A DNA stretch of 64,000 bases. Origin: Oceanobacillus sojae (GTDB taxonomy: Bacteria; Bacillota; Bacilli; Bacillales; Amphibacillaceae). A program made the translations under genes and the position numbers. Location: contig NZ_LT727812.1 in assembly GCF_900162665.1 (NCBI RefSeq), positions 447,844 through 511,843 on the forward strand. Direction: 5' to 3'. Of this stretch, positions 9,695 through 19,170 are shown piece after piece. Below the pieces are notes generated by a model. That model was not told where the DNA came from, did not search any database, and worked only from the letters and a program-made list of their open reading frames with translations. Position 1 is the first letter of the stretch; every line of letters begins with the position of its first letter.

Positions 9695-10168
9695 TCATTT
9701 ATCGATAAATGCAGTGCTCCGCTCATCGATAAGAAATCGAATTTGGGCTGTCCGCTGCATTTGATTGATTACAATACCATGAGAAACCTCTACATTAATC
9801 GTTTTTCCATTTTTAAATAAAATTTGTGTGGATGTACTGTCTATTTTCTTCACTTCATCTATATGAGAATGCGAGATCCAGGAACAGCTTTCATGTGACG
9901 GGGATTTCGTGGGGAAGAAATACATTCTGTTTCTTGGATCAACCGGTATTGGCGTTTTATGTGTGATACCGGAAATACTTTTAATGCCATTCTGTCTGCC
10001 TTTTAAATCAGATCCAAAGTAGGCACATGCATACTCAATTACTTTTGTCGGTTTTCCTTCTAATACGTACTCCACTTCGTCTTCTAAAACTCTGGAAACA
10101 TATTTTCCGTTTTCATCTTTATCAGATATTACCGCCATGGTGTAGGGTGTAATTTCTCTCATTTTCAT
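9695..10168 (-). CDS. comK: Competence transcription factor ComK
   Basis: ComK is the master activator of late competence genes for DNA uptake. It binds paired AT-boxes in their promoters. The 157 residues align along the length of known ComK: a Y-A-C-A-Y-F-G-S-like core (ACAYFGSDLKGR), the HKTPIPVDPRNRMYFFPT block, SCSWISHSHI and the NGKTINV segment. The protein stops about 35 residues earlier than the B. subtilis protein, so the C-terminal tail used there for ClpC/MecA-linked degradation and multimer formation is reduced. The start ATG at 10168 is preceded by an AGGAGG box eight bases upstream. Confidence 0.9.
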   Translation of the reverse strand: MKMREITPYTMAVISDKDENGKYVSRVLEDEVEYVLEGKPTKVIEYACAYFGSDLKGRQNGIKSISGITHKTPIPVDPRNRMYFFPTKSPSHESCSWISHSHIDEVKKIDSTSTQILFKNGKTINVEVSHGIVINQMQRTAQIRFLIDERSTAFIDK

Positions 10169-10320
10169 TTCTATATTCCTCCTAATTACCTGGTGACATA
10201 AGTGAGGTTGAGATTATTATAGCACCAAAATAAGTAAAAAGATATATTTATTTTGAATTTTTGTATTAATTTTAAAAATAAAAAGATATTAATAAAGCTA
10301 TACCTCAATTTTTGCACCTA

Positions 10321-10374
10321 AAAAAACTCCATTCTATTCAAGGCTTTAATCTGCCCTTCAGAATGAAGTTTTTC
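10321..10374 (-). terminator. Terminator after lplJ
   Basis: Paired arms AAAAACTTCATTCT and AGAATGGAGTTTTTT, ending in a T run on the minus strand, lie 25 bp past the lplJ stop codon. Confidence 0.65.
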
Positions 10375-10398
10375 TTCAAGTTATTTATCATAAATAGA

Positions 10399-11394
10399 TT
10401 AATAAAGCAGTTCTAAAAATTCTTCTTTAGAAATTCTTCCAAGATAATGTGACACGTCAACCTGGTCCAGCGCTTCTTTGATGGCATCGCGATTATGACG
10501 AATGCCGGTTAAAGCATCCTCCAGCTCTTTTACATTACCTATGCCAAAGAAATCACCGTAGATAATACAATTTTCAATAATACCTTTTTTAACATCTAAA
10601 CGGACATCTACCAGTCCTCCAGGAAATTTCTTAGATTCCTGATAGTTGAATGAAGGTGATTTACCATAATTCCAATCCCATTGCTGATAGCGTTTCTCCG
10701 AGATTTCATAAATTTTTGCCCAATCATCTTCTGTCAGCACATATTGAGGGACATCCTTAACATCTTCTACATCAAAGATATATCGTAAAATTAATTCCTT
10801 GAACTCGTCCATTGATATCGGGTTATCAAGATATTCCGCAATATTTGCTACACGGCTGCGGATGGATTTAATTCCTTTAGATTCAATTTTGATTTTCTTT
10901 ACCTTCAGTGCTTTAGTTAATTCTTCTAATTGTGAATCCAGCATTAAAGTTCCATGACTGAACATGCGTCCGCGAGTAGAGAACATGGCATTACCTGAGA
11001 TTTTTCTTCCTTCCACTGCTAAATCATTTCTTCCCTGTAATTCAACCGGAACACCGATATTATTTAAAGCATCTACAACAGGCTGTGTAAACTTAGCAAA
11101 GTTTTGAAAGCTGTCGCCATCATCCTTTGTAATGAAGCTGAAATTTAAATTCTGTTCATCATGATAAACAGCTCCGCCGCCGGAAAGACGCCGGACAACT
11201 TTAATTCCTTTTTCGTCTACATAGTCCGTATTAATTTCTTCAATGGTATTTTGGTTTCGTCCAATAATAATAGAAGGACTATTCACATAAAATAATAAAT
11301 ATGTATCTTTCTCACCAAAATTTTCTAAAATATACTCCTCAATTGCTAAATTAATACGGGGATCAGTAATTCCTTTATTATCAATAAATTTCAA
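10399..11394 (-). CDS. lplJ: Lipoate-protein ligase
   Basis: This 331-residue enzyme activates lipoate with ATP and transfers it to lipoyl domains or GcvH. It allows scavenging of external lipoate. The BPL/LPL catalytic domain is shown by RRLSGGGAVYHDEQNLNFSF in the N-terminal half, with the downstream lysine of the EGRKISGNAMF box. The C-terminal accessory domain typical of LplJ/LplA is present. The gene follows yhfI on the same strand with a 75-bp gap, close to comK and pepF. Confidence 0.95.
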   Translation of the reverse strand: MKFIDNKGITDPRINLAIEEYILENFGEKDTYLLFYVNSPSIIIGRNQNTIEEINTDYVDEKGIKVVRRLSGGGAVYHDEQNLNFSFITKDDGDSFQNFAKFTQPVVDALNNIGVPVELQGRNDLAVEGRKISGNAMFSTRGRMFSHGTLMLDSQLEELTKALKVKKIKIESKGIKSIRSRVANIAEYLDNPISMDEFKELILRYIFDVEDVKDVPQYVLTEDDWAKIYEISEKRYQQWDWNYGKSPSFNYQESKKFPGGLVDVRLDVKKGIIENCIIYGDFFGIGNVKELEDALTGIRHNRDAIKEALDQVDVSHYLGRISKEEFLELLY

Positions 11395-11469
11395 CTTAAT
11401 TCCTCCCTCATTTTCACTAGTCTCATTTTAACGCATATACTATTGCAAATCAAAACTTCTATCTGGCTC

Positions 11470-12198
11470 TTATTCCCATACATATCCTTCTTCTGCTAAC
11501 TTAATTTCACCTGTATAAATCTGTTGTGCTTCTTCCTTCAACTGTTCTAGTACACCAAATTGCGGCAAATGACTGAGTATTAACTGCTTCACACCGGCAG
11601 CCTGCGCAATACCGGCAGCTTCCTCACTGTTCATATGTCCTGCCTTTGTCCCATCCTGTCCTTTAAAATAGTTACAGTCTGTTATCAGTAGATCCACTTC
11701 CTTCGCAAACGGAATCCATGCTTCTGTATAACTGCTGTCCGCAGTGTATACAATTGTCTTTTCACCATCTGTAATACGCATTCCGAAGCACGGAACCGGA
11801 TGCTCTGTTCTTAAGAATGTAATCTCAAATGGTCCTATTTTTAACGCGTCATCTGGTTGATAAGCTATTCCTTCTGTATATTGATGTGGCAAAGAGAGAA
11901 AGCCTTCTTTATCTTCTGTATGACCATATATCTTTAATTTTTTTTCATTATTATGAACGTAATAATCAATGAGCTTTGCATATTGTAATACGCCGATATC
12001 TGCTACGTGATCATGATGATAATGTGACAAAATCACTGCATCTAATTCGGATATAGAAAGGAATTTCTGAAGCTTGGACAAAGATCCGCTTCCCATATCC
12101 AGCATTAGTTTATAATTATCTTTTTCTAATAAGTAGCTTGATGTAGCGCCATCCTTATTGGGATATCCGCCCCAAAATCCGATTATGGTTAATTTCAT
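11470..12198 (-). CDS. yhfI: Metallo-beta-lactamase fold hydrolase (YhfI type)
   Basis: This is a 242-residue MBL-fold hydrolase of the RNase Z/phosphodiesterase-like branch. The zinc ligands are visible as His59, His61, Asp63 and His64 in SHYHHDH. Later ligands are in EHPVP, TADSSY and LSHLPQF. The true substrate of YhfI proteins is not known, so cyclic nucleotide phosphodiesterase or an RNase-like role remain possibilities. The start ATG is preceded by AAGGAGATG. It lies upstream of lplJ and is divergent from yhfH. Confidence 0.85.
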   Translation of the reverse strand: MKLTIIGFWGGYPNKDGATSSYLLEKDNYKLMLDMGSGSLSKLQKFLSISELDAVILSHYHHDHVADIGVLQYAKLIDYYVHNNEKKLKIYGHTEDKEGFLSLPHQYTEGIAYQPDDALKIGPFEITFLRTEHPVPCFGMRITDGEKTIVYTADSSYTEAWIPFAKEVDLLITDCNYFKGQDGTKAGHMNSEEAAGIAQAAGVKQLILSHLPQFGVLEQLKEEAQQIYTGEIKLAEEGYVWE

Positions 12199-12245
12199 TC
12201 TGACATCTCCTTCATACTTTTTTTAAAAATTGTATCAATACAGTA

Positions 12246-12274
12246 TTGACATCAATAAACTGTTATAGTACAAT
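12246..12274 (+). promoter_or_regulatory. SigA-type promoter of yhfH
   Basis: A perfect -35 box TTGACA (12246-12251) and a -10 box TACAAT (12269-12274) are separated by exactly 17 bp. The -10 box lies 36 bp upstream of the yhfH start codon. Confidence 0.8.
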
Positions 12275-12310
12275 ACTTTTAAATCAATTAAAACCTTAGG
12301 AGGAATTGAA

Positions 12311-12442
12311 ATGACTGGAATTATCGAATTTTTTAAAAATCTGCCAAAAAAGAAATGTGCAAAATGTGGTAATGCAATAGTAAATGAAAAAGCAGACTGT
12401 TATGGTAATATTTGCGACGATTGTGATTATCCAGGACGTTAA
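12311..12442 (+). CDS. yhfH: YhfH family zinc-ribbon-like peptide
   Basis: This small gene of 43 residues starts at an ATG with an ideal TAGGAGG site. The peptide has two Cys-x2-Cys pairs (CAKCG and CDDCD) and an extra cysteine between them, which fits a small zinc ribbon. It resembles YhfH of B. subtilis, which lies next to yhfI, lplJ and comK there too. A strong SigA promoter precedes it and a terminator follows, so it is a monocistronic, probably well expressed gene. Its function is unknown. Confidence 0.85.
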   Translation: MTGIIEFFKNLPKKKCAKCGNAIVNEKADCYGNICDDCDYPGR

Positions 12443-12530
12443 TTTATCAGTAATTCAGCAGTTATAAATTACTTTTCTTAACGGCCTGTTTAATAGATTA
12501 TGATTTCCCATAAGTTACAATCCTTCTTCT

Positions 12531-12565
12531 GGATAGCCTGTTGTTATAAGGCTATTCTTTTTTTG
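12531..12565 (+). terminator. Terminator after yhfH
   Basis: A hairpin with GGATAGCCT and AGGCTATTC arms is followed by seven T residues. Confidence 0.8.
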
Positions 12566-12733
12566 TATTCTCTCATTTTGCAAATTAACTTTTGAATTAT
12601 TTAAAAAATCCTATAATTTTTTCTTCTCCTGTACTATAATTAATTAGGTAGTCGAATTAATTGATAAAGTATTGCTGCATCTTTATTTTCTTTTACATGG
12701 GGCAATATTTCAAGTATTTGGGGAGGAATGAAA

Positions 12734-14548
12734 ATGTCAAATGCAAACAGACAATATCGGAAAAATGTTCCAGTCGAACAAACATGGGATTTAACAGATC
12801 TTTTTCCAGACAAAGAAAGCTGGGAAAAAGCATTACAGGAAGCCGTTCAGGGAGCGGAGCAAATAACGGCTTTTAAAGGTAAGCTTTCTGAGAGCGCACA
12901 GACTTTGTCCAAGGCTTTGAAAGCAACAGAGGCTTATCAGCAGAAGGTTATTCACGTTGCTGTCTACGCTAACTTACTAATAAGCGCAGACGGAAGTGAC
13001 CCTGCTAACCAGAGTGCAGCAGCTAAAAGCGGTGCCGCTCTTGCAGCAATCAGTTCGAAGCTTTCTTTCTTTGAAACAGAGCTCCTAAAGCTTACTTCAT
13101 CTGACATAGAGCAGTTTATAAAAGACGAACCTGTTCTCGAAACATACCGTAAATATTTATTTGATATTCTTGAAGAGAAAGATCATATACTCTCACCTGA
13201 ATTAGAGGAAGCTCTTTCTGCATTGAGCGAGGTATTAGATGCTCCGCATAATATCTTTTCACGCAGCAAGCAGTCCGATATGCAATTTGAAGAAATTGTT
13301 GATGGTCAGGGAAATACACAGCCGATGAGCGAACCATTATATGAAGAAAGCTATGAATATTCAGAGGATGCTGTGTTGAGAAGAAATGCCTATGAATCTT
13401 ATGTAAATACATTTGAACAATATAAAAACACGTATGCAGCAACCTATCAGACCGAGGTTACAAAACAGGTACAGCTTTCTAAGTTAAGAAATTATGATTC
13501 TGTTACAGAGATGCTTCTAGCTCCGCAGCAGGTAACGACGGAGATGTACCATAATCAATTAGATGTTATTCAAGAAAAATTAGCGCCGCATATGCGGAAA
13601 TACGCAAAGTTATTAAAAGAAAAGCTGGGCTTGGAAGAACTGCGGTTCTGTGATTTAAAAGCACCGCTGGATCCTTCTTTTAATCCGAGTACATCTTATG
13701 AAGATGCTTCGGAAACAATTTTAAGTGCATTAGATGTTATGGGACCGGAATATTTAGAAGGAATGAAAAAAGCATTATCAAACCGCTGGGTAGACCGCGC
13801 TCAAAATGTCGGCAAGGCTAATGGTGCTTTCTGTTCCAGTCCATATGGAGCACATCCATATATTCTCGTAACCTGGGCTGATAAGATGCGTAACGCCTTT
13901 ATTTTAGCCCATGAGCTGGGACATGCAGGACATTTCTACTTAGCCGGTAAATATCAGAGTTTATTTAATACCCGTCCATCAACTTATTTTATCGAAGCTC
14001 CTTCCACATTAAATGAATTACTGCTTGCAGACCATTTAATGAAAACAAATAAAGACGATCCGCGGATGAAACGCTGGGTTATTACACAATTATTAGGAAC
14101 ATACTATCATAACTTTATTACGCATTTATTAGAAGGAGCATTCCAGCGTAGAGTTTATGATCTTGCTGAAGCAGGAACGCCGTTGACTGCCGATGTGCTA
14201 TGCAGGGAAAAACGTGATGTATTAGAATCCTTCTGGGGCGATACAGTCACATTTGATGAGGGCGCCGGGTTAACCTGGATGCGTCAGCAGCATTATTATA
14301 TGGGCTTATATCCATATACTTACTCTGCAGGACTTACCGTTTCTACAACAATGGCTAAACGAATTCGGGAAGAAGGACAGCCGGCTGTTGAAGACTGGTT
14401 AAATGTCTTAAAATCAGGTGGTACAAAGAAACCGCTTGACCTGATTAAAGATGCGGGCATTGATATGTCCAATCCGGAAAATATTGAAATAGCTGTTAAT
14501 TATGTCGGCTCTTTGATTGATGAATTAGTCGAAAGCTATTCCGAATAA
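12734..14548 (+). CDS. pepF: Oligoendopeptidase F (M3B)
   Basis: PepF is a cytoplasmic zinc metallopeptidase that cuts oligopeptides. The zinc site HELGH is near residue 393, with the downstream glutamate in IEAPSTLNELL, as in family M3B. The protein has 604 residues, the normal size. I start at the ATG at 12734. The ATG at 12728 is only one base from the GGGAGG ribosome site, so it is too close. In B. subtilis a pepF homologue (YjbG) lies near competence regulators, and overproduced PepF affects sporulation. The gene stands alone with its own terminator. Confidence 0.94.
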   Translation: MSNANRQYRKNVPVEQTWDLTDLFPDKESWEKALQEAVQGAEQITAFKGKLSESAQTLSKALKATEAYQQKVIHVAVYANLLISADGSDPANQSAAAKSGAALAAISSKLSFFETELLKLTSSDIEQFIKDEPVLETYRKYLFDILEEKDHILSPELEEALSALSEVLDAPHNIFSRSKQSDMQFEEIVDGQGNTQPMSEPLYEESYEYSEDAVLRRNAYESYVNTFEQYKNTYAATYQTEVTKQVQLSKLRNYDSVTEMLLAPQQVTTEMYHNQLDVIQEKLAPHMRKYAKLLKEKLGLEELRFCDLKAPLDPSFNPSTSYEDASETILSALDVMGPEYLEGMKKALSNRWVDRAQNVGKANGAFCSSPYGAHPYILVTWADKMRNAFILAHELGHAGHFYLAGKYQSLFNTRPSTYFIEAPSTLNELLLADHLMKTNKDDPRMKRWVITQLLGTYYHNFITHLLEGAFQRRVYDLAEAGTPLTADVLCREKRDVLESFWGDTVTFDEGAGLTWMRQQHYYMGLYPYTYSAGLTVSTTMAKRIREEGQPAVEDWLNVLKSGGTKKPLDLIKDAGIDMSNPENIEIAVNYVGSLIDELVESYSE

Positions 14549-14561
14549 ATTTCAACATGTC

Positions 14562-14596
14562 AAAACCAGGCTGGATCTAATGTCAGCCTGGTTTTC
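14562..14596 (+). terminator. Terminator after pepF
   Basis: Arms AAAACCAGGCTG and CAGCCTGGTTTT surround a 10-base loop, with further T residues after the stem. Confidence 0.8.
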
Positions 14597-14647
14597 TTGT
14601 AATTAAAATTATTATGCTGCTAAGCTAAAATGACTGAAGAGGATTTT

Positions 14648-15196
14648 TTAATCTCTTCTCTCCCATTCCTCTCCCAGCATGCCGTAGACTTCTCTGTCAT
14701 GTAATATATCTCCAATCACTTCATCAGCCCGGATTGTCCCCTCGTGTTTAAACCGGAGTTTTTTAGGAATAGCTGCGCTTTTACTGTTCTTTACTGCTGT
14801 CTTTATTTCAATTTTATTTATTTCCAGTTCATTAAACGCGTAATCTGCCATTGCAGCACAGACGCTTGTCATAATCCCCTTCCCTGTGTAAGCCTCTCCA
14901 AGCCAATATCCAATTTCCGTTTTCTTTACCTTCCAATCAAAATATAAAAAACCAGCAGAACCGGCTAAGTTTCCCTTATACCAAATGCCCACCCAAAAAC
15001 CTTCCCTATTCACAAAACGAAACAATGACCTTTGAATAAAGTATTTTGAGTCTTCCAGCTTATTTGTTGCAGACGGAAAGGTTAGCCACTTACTTAAAAA
15101 TTCTTTATTTGCTGTTACTAAATCGAATAAGGTCTGTGCGTCATTTTCTTCCAGTAAAGAAAGCATAATGTCTGGATTAACTTGATTATGAAGCAT
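14648..15196 (-). CDS. GNAT family N-acetyltransferase (RimJ/RimL type)
   Basis: This 182-residue protein is predicted to use acetyl-CoA to acetylate an amine, perhaps an N-terminal Ser/Ala of a ribosomal protein as RimL does. The fold is shown by IGYWLGEAYTGKGIMTSVCA, which carries the acetyl-CoA pyrophosphate-binding loop, followed by the NKIEIKTAVKNSKSAAIPKK segment. I start at the ATG at 15196, which has GGAGGAGA upstream. A longer frame starting at 15232 lacks a ribosome site. The actual substrate is unknown. Confidence 0.85.
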   Translation of the reverse strand: MLHNQVNPDIMLSLLEENDAQTLFDLVTANKEFLSKWLTFPSATNKLEDSKYFIQRSLFRFVNREGFWVGIWYKGNLAGSAGFLYFDWKVKKTEIGYWLGEAYTGKGIMTSVCAAMADYAFNELEINKIEIKTAVKNSKSAAIPKKLRFKHEGTIRADEVIGDILHDREVYGMLGEEWERRD

Positions 15197-15371
15197 TCTT
15201 TCTCCTCCTCTCCTTTTCGCGATACTATTCAAAATTGAGGTTTTCTAATCCTGTCTATAAAGTTTCTTTTTTAAAGTATAAAACAAAACTTCACCCAATG
15301 GGGCTTTTTGTTCTTTTTCCGTCAAACAGGAAGTACAATTACTATTCCTATTAAGTCCATTGCCCCATAAT

Positions 15372-15412
15372 AAAAACAGCCATGAAATAATTTTCTATTT
15401 CACAGCTGTTTT
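15372..15412 (-). terminator. Terminator of the hemEHY operon
   Basis: The stem AAAACAGC..TGAAATA pairs with TATTTCA..GCTGTTTT and ends in T residues on the minus strand, 11 bp after the hemY stop codon. Confidence 0.75.
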
Positions 15413-15423
15413 AAATCAATTGT

Positions 15424-16836
15424 TTATTTATTTTCGGTTAATGCTTTAAGCGCTAATTCAGCACCTTTTTGCCCATGCTCAATACAATCCGGTAGCCCCG
15501 TTCCATCATAGGAGCTGCCAATTAACGCCACGTTTGGAAGATGGCCGGCTACATAGGCTCTGACACGGCTGATAAGCTCTAAATGACCGGTGTGATACTG
15601 CGGGCGGGCCTCGATAAACCTAGTAATCTCATAGAATAAAGGCCGCCCTTTGATTTTCATTACTTTATTTAAATCCTTCAACACAATATCAACTAGCGCC
15701 TCATCGGATTCGTTCACTATCTCCTGATCATCAGGCTTACCGACATAACAGCGCAGTAAAGCTTTCCCGGCAGGTGCAGTTCCCTCCCATTTACGATGAG
15801 TCCAGGTGCATGCAGTAATTCGGTAATTACTGTTTCTTGTTACCAAAAAGCCGGTTCCGTCTAAATCGCGTTTAATTTGTTTTTCATCAAATGCAAGTAC
15901 AACATTGGCTGTTGATGTCGCAGGAATATCAAATAATTCCTGTAATGGCGGATGCTTGCTTAGCATTCCCGGAACCTGCGTATGCGGCACGGCAACTAAA
16001 ACAAAATCTGCTGCTAAAACATTTCCGGAATCTAAAAGAACATGATATCCCGCTTCTTTTTTCTCAATATGATTTACTCTATTTTCCCGGATGATTTCTA
16101 CAGCATCCAATTGTGCTTCAAGTTCATCAACCAATGTCTGCAAACCATTTGTAAAAGAGAAAAATTGGCCTTGAGCAGGCTTTCCTTTTTTATTTTTTTC
16201 AGGCTTTGGCATTGTCCTGGCAAGACCTTTCATTACACTGCCGTAATCCTGCTCCATCTTCCCAAAGATAGGGTAAATTGCCTGAAGACTCATTTTATCA
16301 ATATCACCAGAATGAATTCCAGAAAGCAAAGGATCAATTTGGTTATCCACAATTTGATTTCCAAAACGGCGCCGCATAAAATGCCCTAAGGATTCATCTT
16401 CTGTACTTTTATTCTTTGGTTTAATTAAATCCATCAAACCACGGATTTTACCTGACAATGTAAATGATTTTGAACGCATGAGCGGCCCGATTTGTTTTGG
16501 CACACCCATAAAAGCACCCTTTGGCATTTTATGTAACTTATTTTTTATAAGCATAAAGGATTGACCTGTAGAATTATATCTCGTCTGATTAAGAATATCT
16601 AATTCTTTAACCAGCTCCATTGCAATCGGTTTACGTGCTAAAAGAGAGTCTGGTCCCTTTTCAATTGTAAATCCATCCCGTTTTATCGTATGAATCCGGC
16701 CGCCCAGGCGGTTTGAACCTTCTACCAGAGTAATTTCGATTGGAAGCTTTGCTGATTGCACCTGTTTTTGAAGATGATAGGCGGCAGACAATCCTGTCAC
16801 ACCGCCTCCAACAATGACTACTCTTTTTTTATCCAT
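15424..16836 (-). CDS. hemY: Coproporphyrinogen III oxidase (HemY/CgoX)
   Basis: This FAD enzyme oxidises coproporphyrinogen III to coproporphyrin III in the coproporphyrin-dependent haem route of Gram-positive bacteria. The 470 residues begin with a dinucleotide-binding fold (VVIVGGGVTGLSAAYHL) and end with the typical C-terminal FAD box (NVALIGSSYDGTGLPDCIEHG). The start ATG overlaps the hemH stop as TGATG, so the two are translationally coupled. It is the third gene of hemE-hemH-hemY and is followed by a terminator. Confidence 0.96.
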   Translation of the reverse strand: MDKKRVVIVGGGVTGLSAAYHLQKQVQSAKLPIEITLVEGSNRLGGRIHTIKRDGFTIEKGPDSLLARKPIAMELVKELDILNQTRYNSTGQSFMLIKNKLHKMPKGAFMGVPKQIGPLMRSKSFTLSGKIRGLMDLIKPKNKSTEDESLGHFMRRRFGNQIVDNQIDPLLSGIHSGDIDKMSLQAIYPIFGKMEQDYGSVMKGLARTMPKPEKNKKGKPAQGQFFSFTNGLQTLVDELEAQLDAVEIIRENRVNHIEKKEAGYHVLLDSGNVLAADFVLVAVPHTQVPGMLSKHPPLQELFDIPATSTANVVLAFDEKQIKRDLDGTGFLVTRNSNYRITACTWTHRKWEGTAPAGKALLRCYVGKPDDQEIVNESDEALVDIVLKDLNKVMKIKGRPLFYEITRFIEARPQYHTGHLELISRVRAYVAGHLPNVALIGSSYDGTGLPDCIEHGQKGAELALKALTENK

Positions 16837-17771
16837 CAGGAAGCACGCTTAACTTTCTTTAATACCACATTTGCTAAGGTTTCAATAAATTCCGGACGGG
16901 CATTTGGCATTTCCGGACGATAGTAGCTTGCTCCAATCTCGTCACAGACCACTTTACATTCATGATCGTTATCATATAAAACTTCCAGGTGATCTGCTAC
17001 AAATCCAACAGGTGTATAAACAAATGCTTTATATCCATCTTTGTTATACAATTCACGTGTTAAGTCCTGAACATCCGGTCCAAGCCATGGATCTGGTGTA
17101 TTTCCTTCACTTTGCCAGCCAACTTCATAATTCTTCACATCTGCTGCTTCAGCTACTAATTGTGCTGTTTCCTCTAGTTGCTGTTTATACGGGTCTCCAT
17201 TTTGAAGAATTTTTTCCGGCAGACTATGAGCAGAAACAATTAATATAGATTTTTCTTTTTCTTCTTCAGGCATTTCCGCAAAAGCTTTCTTGACGCCCTT
17301 TGCCCAGAAGTCAATAAACCCTGGTTCTGTATACCAATCCTGTACGGATTCAATTTTCATACCATGCTTTTCTGCTGTACTATTAGCCCGTTCGTTATAT
17401 GATTTAACGCTGAATGTAGAGTAATGTGGTGCTAAAACAATAGAAACAGCTTCCTTTATTCCATCTTTCGCCATTTCTTCTACTGCATCCTCAATAAACG
17501 GTGCAATATGTTTTAATCCGATATATGCTTTAAATTCATACTCGTTCTGTACTTCATTCAGCTTGCTTTCTAACGCATAAGTTTGTTCTTTTGTAATTTT
17601 AGCCAAAGGTGAAATGCCGCCGATTGCTTCATAACGGTCTTTTAAGTCCTGCAGCGCTTCAGGTTCAGGCTTTCTGCCATGACGAATATGTGTGTAATAA
17701 GGCTCAATATCTTCTTCTTTGTATGGAGTTCCGTATGCCATTACCAATAGTCCTAATTTTTTCTTTTCCAT
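16836..17771 (-). CDS. hemH: Coproporphyrin III ferrochelatase (HemH/CpfC)
   Basis: This cytoplasmic enzyme inserts ferrous iron into coproporphyrin III, the last-but-one step of haem synthesis in Firmicutes. The iron-site histidine is in APHYSTFSV and the partner glutamate in the [13 protein letters not shown] region, with SAHSLPEK between them. I start at the ATG at 17771, which has GAGGTG eight bases upstream. The in-frame TTG at 17777 is too close to that site. The product is 311 residues, usual for the family. It lies between hemE and hemY. Confidence 0.95.
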   Translation of the reverse strand: MEKKKLGLLVMAYGTPYKEEDIEPYYTHIRHGRKPEPEALQDLKDRYEAIGGISPLAKITKEQTYALESKLNEVQNEYEFKAYIGLKHIAPFIEDAVEEMAKDGIKEAVSIVLAPHYSTFSVKSYNERANSTAEKHGMKIESVQDWYTEPGFIDFWAKGVKKAFAEMPEEEKEKSILIVSAHSLPEKILQNGDPYKQQLEETAQLVAEAADVKNYEVGWQSEGNTPDPWLGPDVQDLTRELYNKDGYKAFVYTPVGFVADHLEVLYDNDHECKVVCDEIGASYYRPEMPNARPEFIETLANVVLKKVKRAS

Positions 17772-17884
17772 TTTCAATACACCTCGTTACGTTTTGTTTA
17801 AGAGTAAAAATTTAACTTTTTATGAATCTGATCTAAAGGCTAATAACTATTTAAAACCAGTTATAAGCATGCTTTGAACATTTC

Positions 17885-18922
17885 TTACTTTTGCTGTGAA
17901 TAGTTGTGAATAAGATCTGTCAGCCGTTTTAATGTTTCCGGCTTAATATCAGGAGTAACACCATGACCAAGATTAAAGACATAACCTTCTGTGTTCATAC
18001 CCTGGTCAAGAATTGCTTTCGTTCTTTTTTCAATTGTCTCCCAATCACTAAGTAAAATAGCAGGATCCAGATTTCCTTGTAATGCTTTTGTTACTCCTAA
18101 GCTTCTCGCTTCTTCTACAGAAGTACGCCAATCCAGACCAATTACATCTACCGGCAAGTCATTCCACTCCAATAACAGATGACTTGCACCTACGCCAAAG
18201 GTAATCAGCGGGACATCATACTTTTTTAATGCTGAAAAAATATCTGTCATTACCGGTTTAATAAAATAACGGTAATCTTCCACGTTTAAAGCGCCGACCC
18301 AAGAATCAAAGATTTGAATAGCACTTGCACCAGCTTTAATTTGTGCTTCCACATAACGAATAATCATACTTGCTAACTTATCCATTAATGCAAACCAGGT
18401 TTTCGGCTCACGATACATTAATGCTTTTGTTTTCGTATAATTTTTAGAAGGGCCCCCTTCAATCATGTAGCTCGCTAATGTAAACGGCGCACCTGAAAAG
18501 CCGATTAACGGGACATCAAGCTGCTCCTCTGTCAATAAACGGATTGTATCAAGGACATATGGAACATCACTTGACGGATTAATCTCACCGAGTTTTTCTA
18601 CATCCTGAATGGTGCGGATTGGCTTTTCAATAACCGGGCCAATTCCACTTTTGATCTCTACATCTACTCCAATAGCCGGAAGAGGCGTCATAATATCTTT
18701 ATAAAGGATTGCCGCATCTACTCCGTAGTTTTCTACCGGAAGTCTTGTAACATAAGCACAAAGCTCTGGCTGATGTGTAATTTCAAAAAGAGAATACTTT
18801 TCTTTTAATGCCCGGTATTCTGGCTGAGATCTTCCAGCCTGACGCATAAACCAGGCTGGAGTGTAATCTGTTTTGTTTCCGCGATAAGCGTCTAAAATTG
18901 TTGTGTTTTTCACTTTTACCAT
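17885..18922 (-). CDS. hemE: Uroporphyrinogen decarboxylase
   Basis: HemE removes four carboxyl groups from uroporphyrinogen III to give coproporphyrinogen III. The family signature [16 protein letters not shown] is near the N-terminus, and [16 protein letters not shown] and the C-terminal NLGHGVTPD are intact. The 345-residue length is normal. The start ATG has AAAGGATG eight bases upstream. It is the first gene of hemE-hemH-hemY, with 113 bp before hemH that contains no gene. Confidence 0.97.
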   Translation of the reverse strand: MVKVKNTTILDAYRGNKTDYTPAWFMRQAGRSQPEYRALKEKYSLFEITHQPELCAYVTRLPVENYGVDAAILYKDIMTPLPAIGVDVEIKSGIGPVIEKPIRTIQDVEKLGEINPSSDVPYVLDTIRLLTEEQLDVPLIGFSGAPFTLASYMIEGGPSKNYTKTKALMYREPKTWFALMDKLASMIIRYVEAQIKAGASAIQIFDSWVGALNVEDYRYFIKPVMTDIFSALKKYDVPLITFGVGASHLLLEWNDLPVDVIGLDWRTSVEEARSLGVTKALQGNLDPAILLSDWETIEKRTKAILDQGMNTEGYVFNLGHGVTPDIKPETLKRLTDLIHNYSQQK

Positions 18923-19052
18923 GCAACGTTCATCCTTTTATATTCTTTTTCCATCTCTAACTATATCTATTTATCACGCTCATGTATAGGGAAGAGAATT
19001 GTTTGTCATTAAATTGTCTCATTTTAAAATCATTCTAAAGAAATATCTTTTA

Positions 19053-19163
19053 TAATGCGAGTTCAAAAAGGTACTAAATTTGAAGCAGGAAGATCAAGTC
19101 AACGTAAAAGGCAAGGCTATTACTTCGCCGCCCACCATTCAGTGCTTTTTGAACATCCTCTTA
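19053..19163. mobile_element. Small inverted-repeat element (MITE-like), copy 1
   Basis: The terminal inverted repeats are GTTCAAAAAG at 19061-19070 and CTTTTTGAAC at 19144-19153. The similarity continues outwards to TATA on both sides, suggesting insertion at a TA target. The right end read on the minus strand, AGGATGTTCAAAAAG preceded by TATAAG, is identical over 21 bases to the left end of the element that interrupts the ECF sigma gene at 44674. The interior is about 70 bp, GC-richer than its surroundings, and has no coding potential. It lies just downstream of the pbpF stop codon. Confidence 0.65.
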
Positions 19164-19170
19164 TAGCGTA

